DNA from: CBDCDJ01 sp965215355
GTDB lineage: Bacteria > Deinococcota > Deinococci > Deinococcales > Trueperaceae
DNA: 64,000 bases
Reading direction: 5' to 3'
NCBI GenBank assembly: GCA_965215355.1
Contig: CBDCDJ010000007.1
Coordinates: 1,674,001 to 1,738,000, forward strand
In this document: piece by piece, positions 15,554-24,868 of the stretch
Position numbering within the stretch: the first letter of the stretch is position 1
Layout of the letters: each line of letters opens with the position of its first letter
The notes under the pieces: model-generated
Told to the model about the DNA's origin: nothing
The model's input: only the letters and a program-made list of their open reading frames with translations
Databases searched by the model: none
Program-made: the position numbers and the translations under genes

Positions 15554-17944
15554 CTAATAAGTTTGCCCTGACCGCCGCCTGACCGGATGGTCGAGCGGGA
15601 TGCGGGCGCGTTTTTGCTCGACGATGGCGTGGTTGCCCGTCGCCTCAAACAGCCGCATGGCCTCCTCCCAGGCCTCAGCGTCGCCCTCGAGTTCGGCCAG
15701 GTTGGACAGGGCTCCGGCCACCATAAACTGATGGCCTGCTCGCTGCGCCAAGTCCAAAGCTTTTCGGTAGGCTTGTCGCGCCTGGTTAGACTGCTGCTGC
15801 TCAAAGCAAAAGCCCAAGTTGTTCCAGGCAGCGCTGGCAACCATAATGTCACCTGTTTCGTTCGCTAATTTAATGACTTCTTCAAAGACACTTCTGGCCT
15901 TCTCCCAATCTTCCTGGCGGTTATACTCTTGGCCTACATTAGTTTTAACGAGAGCCTGAGCCGTCAGATTCTGGCTCGCCGCCGTCAACGCTTCCTCGAA
16001 AGCCGCCTCGACGCTCTCGCCTAACTGCACTCGTGCAATCGCTAAATTGTTAAGTGTTAAGGCCCAACGAGTATTCTCACCGAGTGCAAGCCATAGCGCC
16101 GCAGCACGCCGAAAAAACTGCATGGCAGTCTCAGGCTTCCCGGCGGAAAGGTCCAGGTGGCCGAGGACGTTGAAGCCTTCGGCCCTCGGGAACATCTCCC
16201 CTTTCAGGGCGGTCTCGGCGGCCTCCCTCGCTTCCTCCGGCCTACCCAACCGCCAGTGGAGCGTGGCCCGCAGCGCGAGGACGCCCGGCGTTTCGGCGAG
16301 CGGGACGGCGGCGGCGAAAGCCTCTTGATAGCGCCCGGCCCGCTCTAAAGCGCGGCTTTTCAAAAACGTGACCGCTCGCTCGTTAGGCGCGTCGTTCAAA
16401 ACCTCGACCGCGCGTTGGGGAAAACCGCGCTCCAATAGTTCACCAGCCCAGGCCAGGTAGGCTTCGACGGCGCGGGGCTCGTCTTCGTCCCGCCACAGGT
16501 GTCGGGCGGCCTGGTAGAGCGGGAAGGCGCGTTCGGGCTCGAGCACTCTAGCGAGTTGCAAGGCGAGCGGGCCGTGCAGCGTGGGGCGCGTGCTCAGGTA
16601 CTCCTGCGCCGCTTGCCGCACGCGCACCTGCCCCGACGGCTCGATAAAGCCTCGCCGCAACAGGTGTTCCAGGGCTTCGGCCGCTTCGGTGGCGCTTAAG
16701 CGGAGTGCCCGCCGCACCGCGGCCGGGTCGGGCGCGTCGAGGAGGGTGAGGGCGAAGTAAACTTGACAAGCTAGCGGCGACAGGGCTTTGAGTTTGTCCT
16801 CGAGCACCAGCGACAGCGAGTCCTCGCGCAGAAAAGCGTCGACAAAGGCGGGCAGGCCCTGGGTTTTCTCCCAAGCGCCCGGCACGGTGCTCAAGTCTTC
16901 CCGGCTCAAGGGACCGAGTTCGACGCGCGTGTCGAGCTTGAAAGGCGGATTTTGCCGCGACGAAACGACGACGCGCGCCGCGCTGCCCACCTCATAAAGT
17001 TTTTGCAACACGCGCCGGCTCTCGGCGTCCACGAGTTCCCAGTTGTCTATCGCCAGGGTGCCCTGTACCTCACGCAGTTTGTACAGGACGCCGCCCTCTC
17101 CCGCTTGCAGGGCCCGCCCGACGAGCGGCGCGACGGTGGCGAAGGGCAGGCCGCTCCGGCCCGGCAAAAACTGGGCTCCTAAGCTTTTCAGCAGCGTCGT
17201 TTTGCCCATCCCGGCGCGGCCCTGCACCCAGGCCCACTCGCCGGGGGCTAAGGAGCGCAGTAATTCTTGCTCTTCCGTGCGGCCCAGCAGGGTGCGCTGC
17301 AAGCGGGCTCGAGCCTCAGCCGTGCTTAAACCCAGCGCGATGTCGAAACTTTCGGCCTCTTCTTTGACCCTGCTCGCCAGCGGACTTTCGCCCGCTTGCA
17401 ACAGCGTGTACAGGCGGCCTAAGTCTTCAGGTTCGGGCTCGGGGGCGAAGCCGAGGGTGAAACCCGCCTCGGCCCGCTGCGCCGCCGTCTCGAAACGGCC
17501 CTGCGCCGCCTCGCTTTCAGCAAGTTTCAGGAGTGCGCGCTGCACCCGCGCGGCGCAGTCCTCGCGCTTGGCGTAAACCCACTCTTCCAACTCGACGCCC
17601 CAGTCGCTCGTCACGCCGTGCACAAACGGCCCGCCGTAAAGGCGGCGCGTCGCCTCGAAATCGCCCTCGTTCAACTTGGCGTTCAACTCGCCCACATCGG
17701 TCGCAACACCTGTCCAGGCGCGCGCGTCGTCGGCCTCCAAACTGCCCGGCAGCACTTTTCTGAGCCGCGTCAGGGCGACCGACAAACTGTTCAGCGGGTT
17801 GCTGGCCGTCGGCCAAAACAACTCCGCCAGGTACCGCCGTTCCTGCGGACCTTCCAGGGCGAGGTAGGTGAGAAGAAGAAGTGGTTTGACCCGGTTGAAA
17901 GAGACCCCGTCTAGCTGTAACCCCCCAAGAGTTACGAGACGCAT
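15554..17944 (-). CDS. Large transcriptional activator: winged helix, BTAD, NTPase, TPR
   Basis: The 796-residue protein starts with a short OmpR/SARP-like DNA-binding domain (residues 1-~70, with the helix LNSLSVALTRLRKVLPG), then an all-helical BTAD-like segment (to ~200). The NTPase domain has Walker A GRAGMGKTTLLKSLG near residues 243-256, with LAIDNWELVDAES as the likely Walker B. The last 300 residues are TPR-like helical pairs (for example ALTLNNLAIARVQLGES, SAAWNNLGFCFEQQQ). This matches AfsR/MalT-type signal-responsive activators. It is divergent from the four-gene AAA+ operon starting at 18103, with 158 bp between them, so it is a candidate regulator of that operon. Downstream it is 31 bp from the subtilase. 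Confidence 0.75.
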   Translation of the reverse strand: MRLVTLGGLQLDGVSFNRVKPLLLLTYLALEGPQERRYLAELFWPTASNPLNSLSVALTRLRKVLPGSLEADDARAWTGVATDVGELNAKLNEGDFEATRRLYGGPFVHGVTSDWGVELEEWVYAKREDCAARVQRALLKLAESEAAQGRFETAAQRAEAGFTLGFAPEPEPEDLGRLYTLLQAGESPLASRVKEEAESFDIALGLSTAEARARLQRTLLGRTEEQELLRSLAPGEWAWVQGRAGMGKTTLLKSLGAQFLPGRSGLPFATVAPLVGRALQAGEGGVLYKLREVQGTLAIDNWELVDAESRRVLQKLYEVGSAARVVVSSRQNPPFKLDTRVELGPLSREDLSTVPGAWEKTQGLPAFVDAFLREDSLSLVLEDKLKALSPLACQVYFALTLLDAPDPAAVRRALRLSATEAAEALEHLLRRGFIEPSGQVRVRQAAQEYLSTRPTLHGPLALQLARVLEPERAFPLYQAARHLWRDEDEPRAVEAYLAWAGELLERGFPQRAVEVLNDAPNERAVTFLKSRALERAGRYQEAFAAAVPLAETPGVLALRATLHWRLGRPEEAREAAETALKGEMFPRAEGFNVLGHLDLSAGKPETAMQFFRRAAALWLALGENTRWALTLNNLAIARVQLGESVEAAFEEALTAASQNLTAQALVKTNVGQEYNRQEDWEKARSVFEEVIKLANETGDIMVASAAWNNLGFCFEQQQSNQARQAYRKALDLAQRAGHQFMVAGALSNLAELEGDAEAWEEAMRLFEATGNHAIVEQKRARIPLDHPVRRRSGQTY

Positions 17945-17977
17945 GAGTCAGTGTAAACCATTTCTCATCTAGATTTC

Positions 17978-18019
17978 AGAGACCGGTGAAGTCGAGGCTC
18001 GGCTGCACCGCCGGTCTCT
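17978..18019. promoter_or_regulatory. 9-bp inverted repeat between divergent activator and AAA+ operon
   Basis: AGAGACCGG (17978-17986) is repeated in inverted orientation as CCGGTCTCT (18011-18019), with 24 bp between the arms. It lies midway between the divergent starts at 17944 and 18103. The symmetry and location suit a dimer-binding operator; a simple hairpin is the alternative. Confidence 0.4.
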
Positions 18020-18102
18020 CACTCGTCTTTCCGTCTTCCTGCTAAAGGTTGAAGCGCGGCTTCCGCCAAAGGCGTAAACTAGGACAACTTTAGGAGGCCA
18101 CA

Positions 18103-19428
18103 GTGACGCAGCAGTTCGATTCGAACCAACTTCTCGACCAACTGACCGGCGAGACGCAGACCGCCGTGAGCAAGCTCGAGACCCGCAACCGCGAGCAGAC
18201 CGACTTTGCGGCACGTTTCAGCGAGTTAGAGCAGCAGATGGACGAGGCCGCCAAGGTGCGCGACGCGCGCGAGCGCGACCTGCGCATGAAGGTCTTGTCC
18301 GCCGACTTGGAAGAACTCCGCAAGGACGCTACCCAAGAAGAGAAAGACCTGGGCCAGGCGGTTTTCGGGCTGAACGCGGTGCTCGAGAGCATGGGCTCGG
18401 AGTACCTGAACTTAAACCAGCCCTCGCGTGAGGAGCAAGCGCTTCTCGACGAAGCCGAAACGCAACTTAAAGAGGCGCAGGAAAAGCTCGAGGCCGCGCA
18501 AAGACGGCGCTTTTTCAAAGAGCGCGCCATAGCCGACGCCGAAGAAGACCTCCAAACCGCCGAGGCGCGGCTGCAAGAGGCCAAGTCCGAAACGAAGCGC
18601 CAGGCCCGGCAGCGCCTGATGAGCGCCGACATGGAGGCGTCGCTGCAAGAGTTCATGCTCCGCGTCGAGAAGACGATTGCGATTATGGAGCGGCGCAAAG
18701 AGGAAATCGACAAACAACTCCGCAACGTCAGCGCCAAAAAAGCGGCCGCCTTCAAGGTCAAAGAGGAAGCGGCCCGCGCCCTGGAAAAGCTCGACCAGGA
18801 ACTGAACGACGCCGAGGCGAAACTGCGCGCCGAAGAGGACGCGCTGGAAAGCCTCGTCAACGGCACGAGCGAGCACGCCCAGCAGACCGAGAAAATCTCC
18901 CAACTGCGCACCGAAGTCGAAGCGTTGCGCGGGCGGCGCAATACCGCCTTTGTATTGTTCCAGAGCAAGGAAAAGTTCGCCTCGGAGTTAGAGGTCCACG
19001 AGCGCACCCAGATGAAACTGCGCGACAACCAGCGCATGTGGATTACCGCGCTGCGCAGCGACACCGAAGAGCGGGTGGTGACCTTCCGCTCACGCCTCGA
19101 AGCGATGAAAGCGATGGCCGACCAGGACATCGCCAAGCAACTCGACGACTTAGGGGCCGAGGCCGACCAGCGCAACGTCGAGTACATGGCGCGGGCTGGG
19201 GCCGTCTCCGACGAAATCCGGATGCGCCGGATGGAGAAGCACCCGCAGCGAATCGCCGACATCGCCAACGCTCGAGCCGCCCAGGCCGAAGCCATCAGCC
19301 GCATCCGCGAACGCGAACTCAAGCTCATCGAGCAGTTCAAGTCTCAGTACGGCATCGACCCTACGAAAAGTTCGTTTTTCAGCTACCCCGGCGACGAGGC
19401 AGGCGCGGAGGCGGGAGAGACGTTTTAG
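18103..19428 (+). CDS. Cytosolic coiled-coil protein, first gene of AAA+ operon
   Basis: This 441-residue protein has no signal peptide or membrane segment. From about residue 20 to 420 it is nearly continuous heptad-rich helix (for example LDEAETQLKEAQEKLEAAQ, AARALEKLDQELNDAEAKL). Glu, Lys, Arg, Gln and Ala dominate, and the short C-terminal tail is less structured (SSFFSYPGDEAGAEAG). It resembles phage-shock PspA-type or SMC-arm coiled coils only in composition; I do not recognise the family. The GTG start follows TAGGAGG at good spacing. Its place ahead of an AAA+ ATPase suggests a scaffold or substrate of that ATPase. Confidence 0.75.
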   Translation: MTQQFDSNQLLDQLTGETQTAVSKLETRNREQTDFAARFSELEQQMDEAAKVRDARERDLRMKVLSADLEELRKDATQEEKDLGQAVFGLNAVLESMGSEYLNLNQPSREEQALLDEAETQLKEAQEKLEAAQRRRFFKERAIADAEEDLQTAEARLQEAKSETKRQARQRLMSADMEASLQEFMLRVEKTIAIMERRKEEIDKQLRNVSAKKAAAFKVKEEAARALEKLDQELNDAEAKLRAEEDALESLVNGTSEHAQQTEKISQLRTEVEALRGRRNTAFVLFQSKEKFASELEVHERTQMKLRDNQRMWITALRSDTEERVVTFRSRLEAMKAMADQDIAKQLDDLGAEADQRNVEYMARAGAVSDEIRMRRMEKHPQRIADIANARAAQAEAISRIRERELKLIEQFKSQYGIDPTKSSFFSYPGDEAGAEAGETF

Positions 19429-19555
19429 AATGAAGACGGCTTTTCGTGCAGGAAGTGTCGAAAGACGTTTTATCCCCCTCCTAATAGGAGGGGCTAGGGG
19501 AGGTTCGCTTCTGTGATGACCCCTCCAGCGCTCTTGCAGAAGCAAATCCCCCCAA

Positions 19556-19615
19556 CCCCCCTTGTTAAGGGGGGCTCCTCAACATCCACTTTTCACTCGG
19601 TACTCGGTACTCGAG
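19556..19615. repeat. Intergenic hairpin plus tandem ACTCGGT repeat
   Basis: CCCCCCTT and AAGGGGGG (19556-19563 and 19567-19574) form a perfect 8-bp stem. Downstream, 19595-19615 reads as tandem ACTCGGT units and ends in CTCGAG. Similar ACTCGGTAC units occur near 45730, so this is a member of a dispersed intergenic repeat family. A further C/G-rich inverted segment lies at about 19470-19505. Confidence 0.55.
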
Positions 19616-19625
19616 TTTTTACACC

Positions 19626-20774
19626 ATGACCGACCAACCCTCCCTCATCCACGACAACCCGGACTTCACGCTGCTCCAAAGCGACGACTACACGCGCTAT
19701 TTCGAGTTACTGCGGCGGGTGTTCGACCTCGCGGCGCAGAGTTACCGGGTGGACGACAGCGAGAACAGCTACGAGGCGGCGGTGGTGAGGGCGTACCTGA
19801 GCCGCCTGCTCTACACCGTCGAGACGCTGCGCCTGAAGTACACCCACAGCCCCGCGCACGCCCGGCTGTTGTGGGTTGACCTGACCGAGTCCGGCTTCCC
19901 AAACGCGCAAGAAATCAGCGCTCTCAGTGTCGACCTGCTCCACCGCGAGGAGCGCCTGCGCGACCTGCCCGCCGAAAGTATGCTCAAGGAACTCACGCTC
20001 GACTATATGTTTAGGTACGCCGAGGAACCGGTCGACTTTTTGTGGCAACTCGCCGAGCGCGGCTACCTCGAGATGTTAGATGAAAGCAAGCTGTTCATGC
20101 CCTTCATGCTCGAGCCCGACGGTATCGTCAAACAGCCGCAAACCCGCAAAGACATGCGCACCTACCTCGCCTCGTGGGCCTGTTACGACTTCAAGACGAA
20201 CCGGCCTTACGTCCACGTCATGACCTTTGAGCAGAACAACGAGGCCGACCCACTCGAGCACCGCAAAGTCAACCACGCGCAACTGTTGGAAGTCATCCGG
20301 GCCGAAGGGGGCCGCGTCCCCGACGTGGGCATCCTGGCGATGGCGATAGACGACGCCCTCGAGCCCATCCACCCCAAAATCGTCAAGCGCATCGGCTTCG
20401 GGCCGCTCTACACGCCGCTGCTCTTAGAGCAAGAAGGTGCCGCGTTGGACGAAAGCCACACGGCCATGCTCGAGCTGCTCAAGACCTACGGCGACGAGGA
20501 CGACTTCGCACTCCTCATCACCGACGAAATCGTGTTTTCGCGGCGGCAGAGCGTGACGAACAGCCTCTTCGCGCCCGGCGGCCGGGTGCGCGAGCTGTTC
20601 CACATCCCCGAGTCCGACCCCGAAAGTTACGCGCGCCGCGCCTCGGTCATCCACAAAAGCGTGCTGTTGCCGCACGCGCTGGCGCAGCACTTGGATGAAG
20701 TAACCACGCGCGTGCCGGAACTGGACGGCGCTCGAGTCCTCAGCTACGACGCGAACGGAACGGTACATGGATAG
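19626..20774 (+). CDS. Uncharacterised protein, second gene of AAA+ operon
   Basis: The 382-residue protein is soluble, acidic and predicted mainly helical. No signal peptide, transmembrane segment or known catalytic motif can be seen. It has aromatic-rich stretches such as DDYTRYFELLRRVFDLAAQS and YAEEPVDFLWQLAERGYLEM, and a C-terminal region (VIHKSVLLPHALAQHLDEV) that may be a small beta/helix domain. Its stop overlaps the start of the following AAA+ gene by 8 bp, so the two are translationally coupled and probably act together. Function unknown. Confidence 0.75.
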   Translation: MTDQPSLIHDNPDFTLLQSDDYTRYFELLRRVFDLAAQSYRVDDSENSYEAAVVRAYLSRLLYTVETLRLKYTHSPAHARLLWVDLTESGFPNAQEISALSVDLLHREERLRDLPAESMLKELTLDYMFRYAEEPVDFLWQLAERGYLEMLDESKLFMPFMLEPDGIVKQPQTRKDMRTYLASWACYDFKTNRPYVHVMTFEQNNEADPLEHRKVNHAQLLEVIRAEGGRVPDVGILAMAIDDALEPIHPKIVKRIGFGPLYTPLLLEQEGAALDESHTAMLELLKTYGDEDDFALLITDEIVFSRRQSVTNSLFAPGGRVRELFHIPESDPESYARRASVIHKSVLLPHALAQHLDEVTTRVPELDGARVLSYDANGTVHG

Positions 20775-22728
20775 CAGTATTTCCTGGCTTCCTATCAAAC
20801 AAGAAGAATTGAACGAATTCACCGCCCGCGCCAATGCGTTTTTGGCTCGAGTCGAGTGGCAGCCCAAAGCGGGCGTGCTGAACGAACGCTCCACGCCGCG
20901 CGCTGGGCCAGCGACGCCCGGTTACCGCGAGTCCTCGCTGGCGACCGCGCAAACCAAAACCGTCTCGCTCCTCAAAATTGCGCGGCAAACGAGCCGCGAC
21001 GAGGCGCTGCTCGACGACGACGTGAACCACACGCTCCACGTCGTGCGCGAAGGCCTCAAGCTGGGGATGTACGTGTCGAAGCTCTACACTGAGGCGTCGG
21101 GTTTGGAGCAGCTCAGCGAACAGAACGCCCGCGGCGGCCTGAGCGAAGCGCAAAAGACCGAGTTTCGCGGCAAGTACGTGACGGCCTCGGCAATTACGGT
21201 GTTTGTGTGCGCCTACTACGTTTCTTTCGAGCTGGCCGACTACAAGGTCGAGGAAATAGGCAATCTTCAGCTCGACTTTCAGGGCGTGCCCGAGCTGTCG
21301 CTGCTGAACCCGGTGCGCGCGCTGCAGTGCAGCTTGTTTTACTACGGGATGTACCTGGACTCGAGCGCCGTGCAAACCGACCTGGACTTTGTCAAGATGA
21401 CGCAGCTTTACTTTCGCGCGGTGCTGGACGAACTGAAGCTGCGCGAGGCGTCGTTCGCTTACGCCGAGCCGTTCACGACGCGCTCTTACAAGCTCGAGCA
21501 CGGCGACTTTCACCTGCAAGGCTTCGAGACTGATTTGGGCGGGCCGACCTCGAGCGTTGAATTCAACCGGGTCGAACTCAACCAAATCGTCGGCAACCGC
21601 GCGGCCAAGCACGGGGCGCGGCGACTGGTCGAGCGGCTGCTGTGCTACGACCTCGCGGCGCAGCGCAACCCGTTTTTAGACCTCGGCGGCTTCCCGAGTT
21701 TGCGCCTCGGCTACGGCAAACCCGGCACCGGGAAGAGTTTACAGATCGCCGCCACCGCGACGCTGCTGCACGACCACTGCCAAGCCCTCGGCATCCCCTT
21801 TTTGTTCTGGCCGCTGCCGGACACGGTCGTTTCGACCTTTCAGGGCGGCAGCGCCGAGCGGATGGTGGCCTGGATGCGGCCCCTGCAAGACCCCGGCAAA
21901 ATCATCTACGCGCCTATCGACGACGCGGAGAACAACCTCGAAGACCGCACCCGCCAGGGCGTCTCGGCGGGCGTGCGCGAGGTCATCGGCGTGTTCTTGC
22001 GCTACACCGAGGGCGCTTACGCCGTGCAGCGCGGCAACGCCGCCATCGACATCTTCACCAACCTGCCCGACCAGCTCGACAAGGCCGTCCTGTCGCGCGT
22101 CGTCGCGCGCTTTCCGGTAGACGGGGCCGAAACACGGGAGGACTTTTTGGACCAGGACTACCTGTGGTGGCGGCGCTACGCTGAAATAGACCCCGCTTTC
22201 ATCGAGATGCAAGACCCGGAGTACACATACCTCACCGACCAGGCCGGTCTGAGCAGCTTGTCCGAGGCGCACGACGGGGACGCCGAGCCCGAAGAGGCTG
22301 TGATTGGTAAGATTCTCGAGCGTGTCCGCCGTGATTACCAACCGAACCAGCACGCCTTTTTTGCCGAACTTTACCGGCAAACGCAGGCCGCGTTTCCCTT
22401 TTTCACCTCGCGCGACGTGCGCAACATCCAGCAAGCTGTGAACAACCGCGTGATGGATTTCGGCCTGCCCGACGAATGGTTCGAAGACCACAGCCTGTTC
22501 TTTGCGACCGACTATGATACCAAAAAGAGCAAGCTCGTCGAACTCATGCACGCCAACATGAAGGGGCTGTCCTTCGCGGACATCCGGCTGCAAGAGTCGG
22601 TGCAGTACCTCGACAATATGGTGCGCATCCAAAACGTGACGCGCGAACGCCGTCTGGACGAGATGGTCGAGGACGTGCGGCTGCGCGAGGAAGTGGCCCG
22701 GCGGTTGGCGGAGCGTTCCGAGTCGTGA
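20767..22728 (+). CDS. AAA+ ATPase with long N-terminal helical region
   Basis: Of 653 residues, the first ~300 form a predicted helical domain without a recognised family. The AAA+ core follows: Walker A GKPGTGKSLQ near residue 317, and Walker B-like KIIYAPIDDAENN near 376, with Asp-Asp where most AAA+ proteins have Asp-Glu. A candidate sensor is DIFTNLPDQLDKAVLSR, with arginines in VLSRVVARF near 442. The C-terminus is helical and charged, ending in RERRLDEMVEDVRLREEVAR. It overlaps both neighbours (8 bp upstream, 4 bp downstream), showing tight coupling in a four-gene operon. The remodelled substrate is unknown. Confidence 0.8.
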   Translation: MDSSISWLPIKQEELNEFTARANAFLARVEWQPKAGVLNERSTPRAGPATPGYRESSLATAQTKTVSLLKIARQTSRDEALLDDDVNHTLHVVREGLKLGMYVSKLYTEASGLEQLSEQNARGGLSEAQKTEFRGKYVTASAITVFVCAYYVSFELADYKVEEIGNLQLDFQGVPELSLLNPVRALQCSLFYYGMYLDSSAVQTDLDFVKMTQLYFRAVLDELKLREASFAYAEPFTTRSYKLEHGDFHLQGFETDLGGPTSSVEFNRVELNQIVGNRAAKHGARRLVERLLCYDLAAQRNPFLDLGGFPSLRLGYGKPGTGKSLQIAATATLLHDHCQALGIPFLFWPLPDTVVSTFQGGSAERMVAWMRPLQDPGKIIYAPIDDAENNLEDRTRQGVSAGVREVIGVFLRYTEGAYAVQRGNAAIDIFTNLPDQLDKAVLSRVVARFPVDGAETREDFLDQDYLWWRRYAEIDPAFIEMQDPEYTYLTDQAGLSSLSEAHDGDAEPEEAVIGKILERVRRDYQPNQHAFFAELYRQTQAAFPFFTSRDVRNIQQAVNNRVMDFGLPDEWFEDHSLFFATDYDTKKSKLVELMHANMKGLSFADIRLQESVQYLDNMVRIQNVTRERRLDEMVEDVRLREEVARRLAERSES

Positions 22729-23951
22729 CGACTTTCGAACCCCACCTCTATCCCGACCTCGTCACCATCGGCAGCCCGGCGCTCGTCAAACGCTACAACG
22801 ACGCACTTCAAGCGCTCGGGGTCGCGCCCACCGCGCTCACCGCTTTTCACGTCGACGGTTTGGGCTGGAGCCCCGAAATCGCCGACGAAAAGGGCGAACA
22901 CTATTACCTCACGCAGGGTTGGGCGAACTCGTTTGCCGTCGTCCTCAGCATCGACCAGCGCAGCAGCCGCCTTTATGCGCCGGTCATGTCATACGAACGC
23001 CCGCTCATGGCGAGCTACTACGCGCGCTTCGGCGCGGAAATCGCCGACCTGACCCGCGAGACCGCGCTTTACCTGGAGTTCGACCAGGGTTTCAGCAACT
23101 ACACCAGCGCCCAAAACCTGCTGCAAATCCGGTCGGTGACGGTGCGCTCGCACGCGGGCGGGCTCGGCGCGGTGGCTGACGAGCAAGCGAAACTCGTCGA
23201 GCAGTTTCGGGACGAGCCCCTGGCCTGGTTCGACGATTCGCTGCGGCGGCGCATCATCGCCAGCGCCAAAACGCACGGCGACCTGCGCGCGCGGCGCTTG
23301 GGCATCCCCGACGTCGTGTTCGACGGGACGGCCGACTTCTACACCCCGGCCTTTGGCGGCGTGTTCGTGCTGCGTTCACGGGGCGGCAACGCCTACCTGA
23401 TTCTTGAAGACGAGGCCGAGTTTGAAGGTTTGACGAGCAAGCGCCACGCCGTTTACCTGCGCGACCCCGAACTGCTCGAGCACCTGCAGGCCGAAAGCCT
23501 CGTCGAAATAGACCTGGCCTGGTACCGCACCCACTTAGGCGCGCTGCGCCAAAAACGCGAGTTTTTGTTGGCCGACCTGTTTTTCGAGCACGACCCCGAA
23601 ACCGACTTCGCCGGTCTCACCGGGCCGCAGCGCAAGGGGCGCTTGCTCGAGCTGCAGTCCGAAGTGCCCGAGACGCTGCTCGAGCTTGAGTACCTCATCA
23701 CCAAATTAGAGCGCGGCGACCGCGTACGGCCCGAACAACTCTCCGCCGACCTCACCCGGCTGCTGCTGCGCCCGCACGACAGCGTGACCGAGCACCAGCG
23801 CGCGGTCGTCCAGCAGCTTTTGACGAGGCTCGAGGGGCGCGACCCGGTAGCGCTTTACGCGTTCGACCGGGAAAAGTTCGTCGAGCTTTACGCGGCGTGG
23901 CCCGAGGCGCAACGGCGGTGGGCGGTGGGGCTGCTCGAGCCCTCGGATTGA
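22725..23951 (+). CDS. Uncharacterised protein, fourth gene of AAA+ operon
   Basis: The 408-residue soluble protein starts inside the stop of the AAA+ gene (GTGA overlap). The N-terminal half is a mixed alpha/beta domain with aromatic segments (HVDGLGWSPEIADEKGEHYY, then APVMSYERPLMASYYARFG); the C-terminal ~130 residues are helical (RKGRLLELQSEVPETLLELE). No catalytic motif or export signal is visible and I do not recognise the family. It is a dedicated partner of the AAA+ ATPase, judging from the overlap. Confidence 0.75.
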   Translation: MTTFEPHLYPDLVTIGSPALVKRYNDALQALGVAPTALTAFHVDGLGWSPEIADEKGEHYYLTQGWANSFAVVLSIDQRSSRLYAPVMSYERPLMASYYARFGAEIADLTRETALYLEFDQGFSNYTSAQNLLQIRSVTVRSHAGGLGAVADEQAKLVEQFRDEPLAWFDDSLRRRIIASAKTHGDLRARRLGIPDVVFDGTADFYTPAFGGVFVLRSRGGNAYLILEDEAEFEGLTSKRHAVYLRDPELLEHLQAESLVEIDLAWYRTHLGALRQKREFLLADLFFEHDPETDFAGLTGPQRKGRLLELQSEVPETLLELEYLITKLERGDRVRPEQLSADLTRLLLRPHDSVTEHQRAVVQQLLTRLEGRDPVALYAFDREKFVELYAAWPEAQRRWAVGLLEPSD

Positions 23952-23968
23952 GGTGAACAAAACCCGAG

Positions 23969-24748
23969 TCAGACGCCCTCCGGCAACCCGTAGTTGAGTT
24001 GCGTCCCTACACGTTCGAAGCCGAGACGTTCGTACAGCGACAGCGCGCCTTCCGCCGCCGAGAGCCAGCAGAGTTCGTGACCTTTTGCAAAATAGTCGTG
24101 AAGAAGCCGCCGGCAGACGTGAAACGCCAGACCTTGTTTTCGATGTTCCGGTAACGTCCACACGCCCGCCAGTTCGCCCGTCTCGCCGCCTTGAATCACT
24201 GCGCCCGAGACGAAAGCGCCCTCTTGCTCGAGCCCCGCCACCCAACTCCGGCCCGCTTTCAAACCTGCCGACAGGTTGGGCAACCACGCAAGCGCGTCCT
24301 CGCCGCCGTCACCCCCGTAAGCGAGGCTCTGCCCGCGCAGGAAGGGCTCGAGCCTGTCTTCGTCGGCAGTTGTGAAGCGAACGTAGTCTCCCGCAACAGA
24401 AGTCGGCAGGTCTGTCAAAGCTTCTCGCTGAAGCGCCATCACCGGCGCGCTCGTGTCTTGCTCGAACCCTGCGGCCTCGAGCGCCCAGGCCAGACCCGTG
24501 TGCAGTTCGTGGAAGTACTCGAGCCGGGGCCGCCGCCCCCGGCTTTCGAACACTTCGCGCAGCGCCGCGATGCCGGGCGACCAGTCGGCGGGGTCGAGTT
24601 CTGCGGGAACGGCGAAGCTGAGCAGGTAGGCGCTCGAGACGGGGTCGAGAAACACCGCAAAGCCGTCCGCCTCAACCACCTCCCGCGACTGCGCGCCCAC
24701 GTCACTAAGGCTGCGCTCCAAGCGTTTCAGCAAAGCCAAGTTGCTCAC
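23969..24748 (-). CDS. GNAT family N-acetyltransferase
   Basis: The C-terminal half of this 259-residue protein has the GNAT fold: the strand GELAGVWTLPEHRKQGLAFH matches motif A, with R-K-Q-G-L-A in place of the usual acetyl-CoA loop R/QxxGxG/A. LCWLSAAEGALSLYERLGFE is motif B with the conserved Tyr. The N-terminal half is divergent, as in two-domain GNATs in which the first half is degenerate. The substrate is unknown. It is divergent from cas6 and convergent with the AAA+ operon, but shows no functional link to either. Confidence 0.75.
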   Translation of the reverse strand: MSNLALLKRLERSLSDVGAQSREVVEADGFAVFLDPVSSAYLLSFAVPAELDPADWSPGIAALREVFESRGRRPRLEYFHELHTGLAWALEAAGFEQDTSAPVMALQREALTDLPTSVAGDYVRFTTADEDRLEPFLRGQSLAYGGDGGEDALAWLPNLSAGLKAGRSWVAGLEQEGAFVSGAVIQGGETGELAGVWTLPEHRKQGLAFHVCRRLLHDYFAKGHELCWLSAAEGALSLYERLGFERVGTQLNYGLPEGV

Positions 24749-24793
24749 GCCCTACAGTTTAGACCGTTCACCGCGCTTCAGGCTCCTTACCGT

Positions 24794-24822
24794 TTGCCCC
24801 TTTCCCCGCGACGGGGTACACT
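24794..24822 (+). promoter_or_regulatory. Predicted promoter ahead of cas6
   Basis: TTGCCC (24794-24799) and TACACT (24817-24822) are separated by 17 bp, 46 bp upstream of the cas6 start. They match the sigma-70 consensus at 4 of 6 positions each. They could drive cas6 and the following cas genes. Confidence 0.4.
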
Positions 24823-24868
24823 CGCGCAACCGCTTTGCCCCGCCGCACCCGCTTTGAAAGGCCGACTC

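Noticed and set aside
18090..19340. Minus-strand serine-rich frame opposite the coiled-coil gene
   Set aside because: Its Ser/Arg-rich composition is the complement of Glu/Ala/Arg codons in the coiled coil.
19470..19574. C/G-rich inverted segments as a transcription terminator inside the AAA+ operon
   Set aside because: No T-tract follows and the segments look like dispersed repeats; an attenuating effect cannot be excluded.
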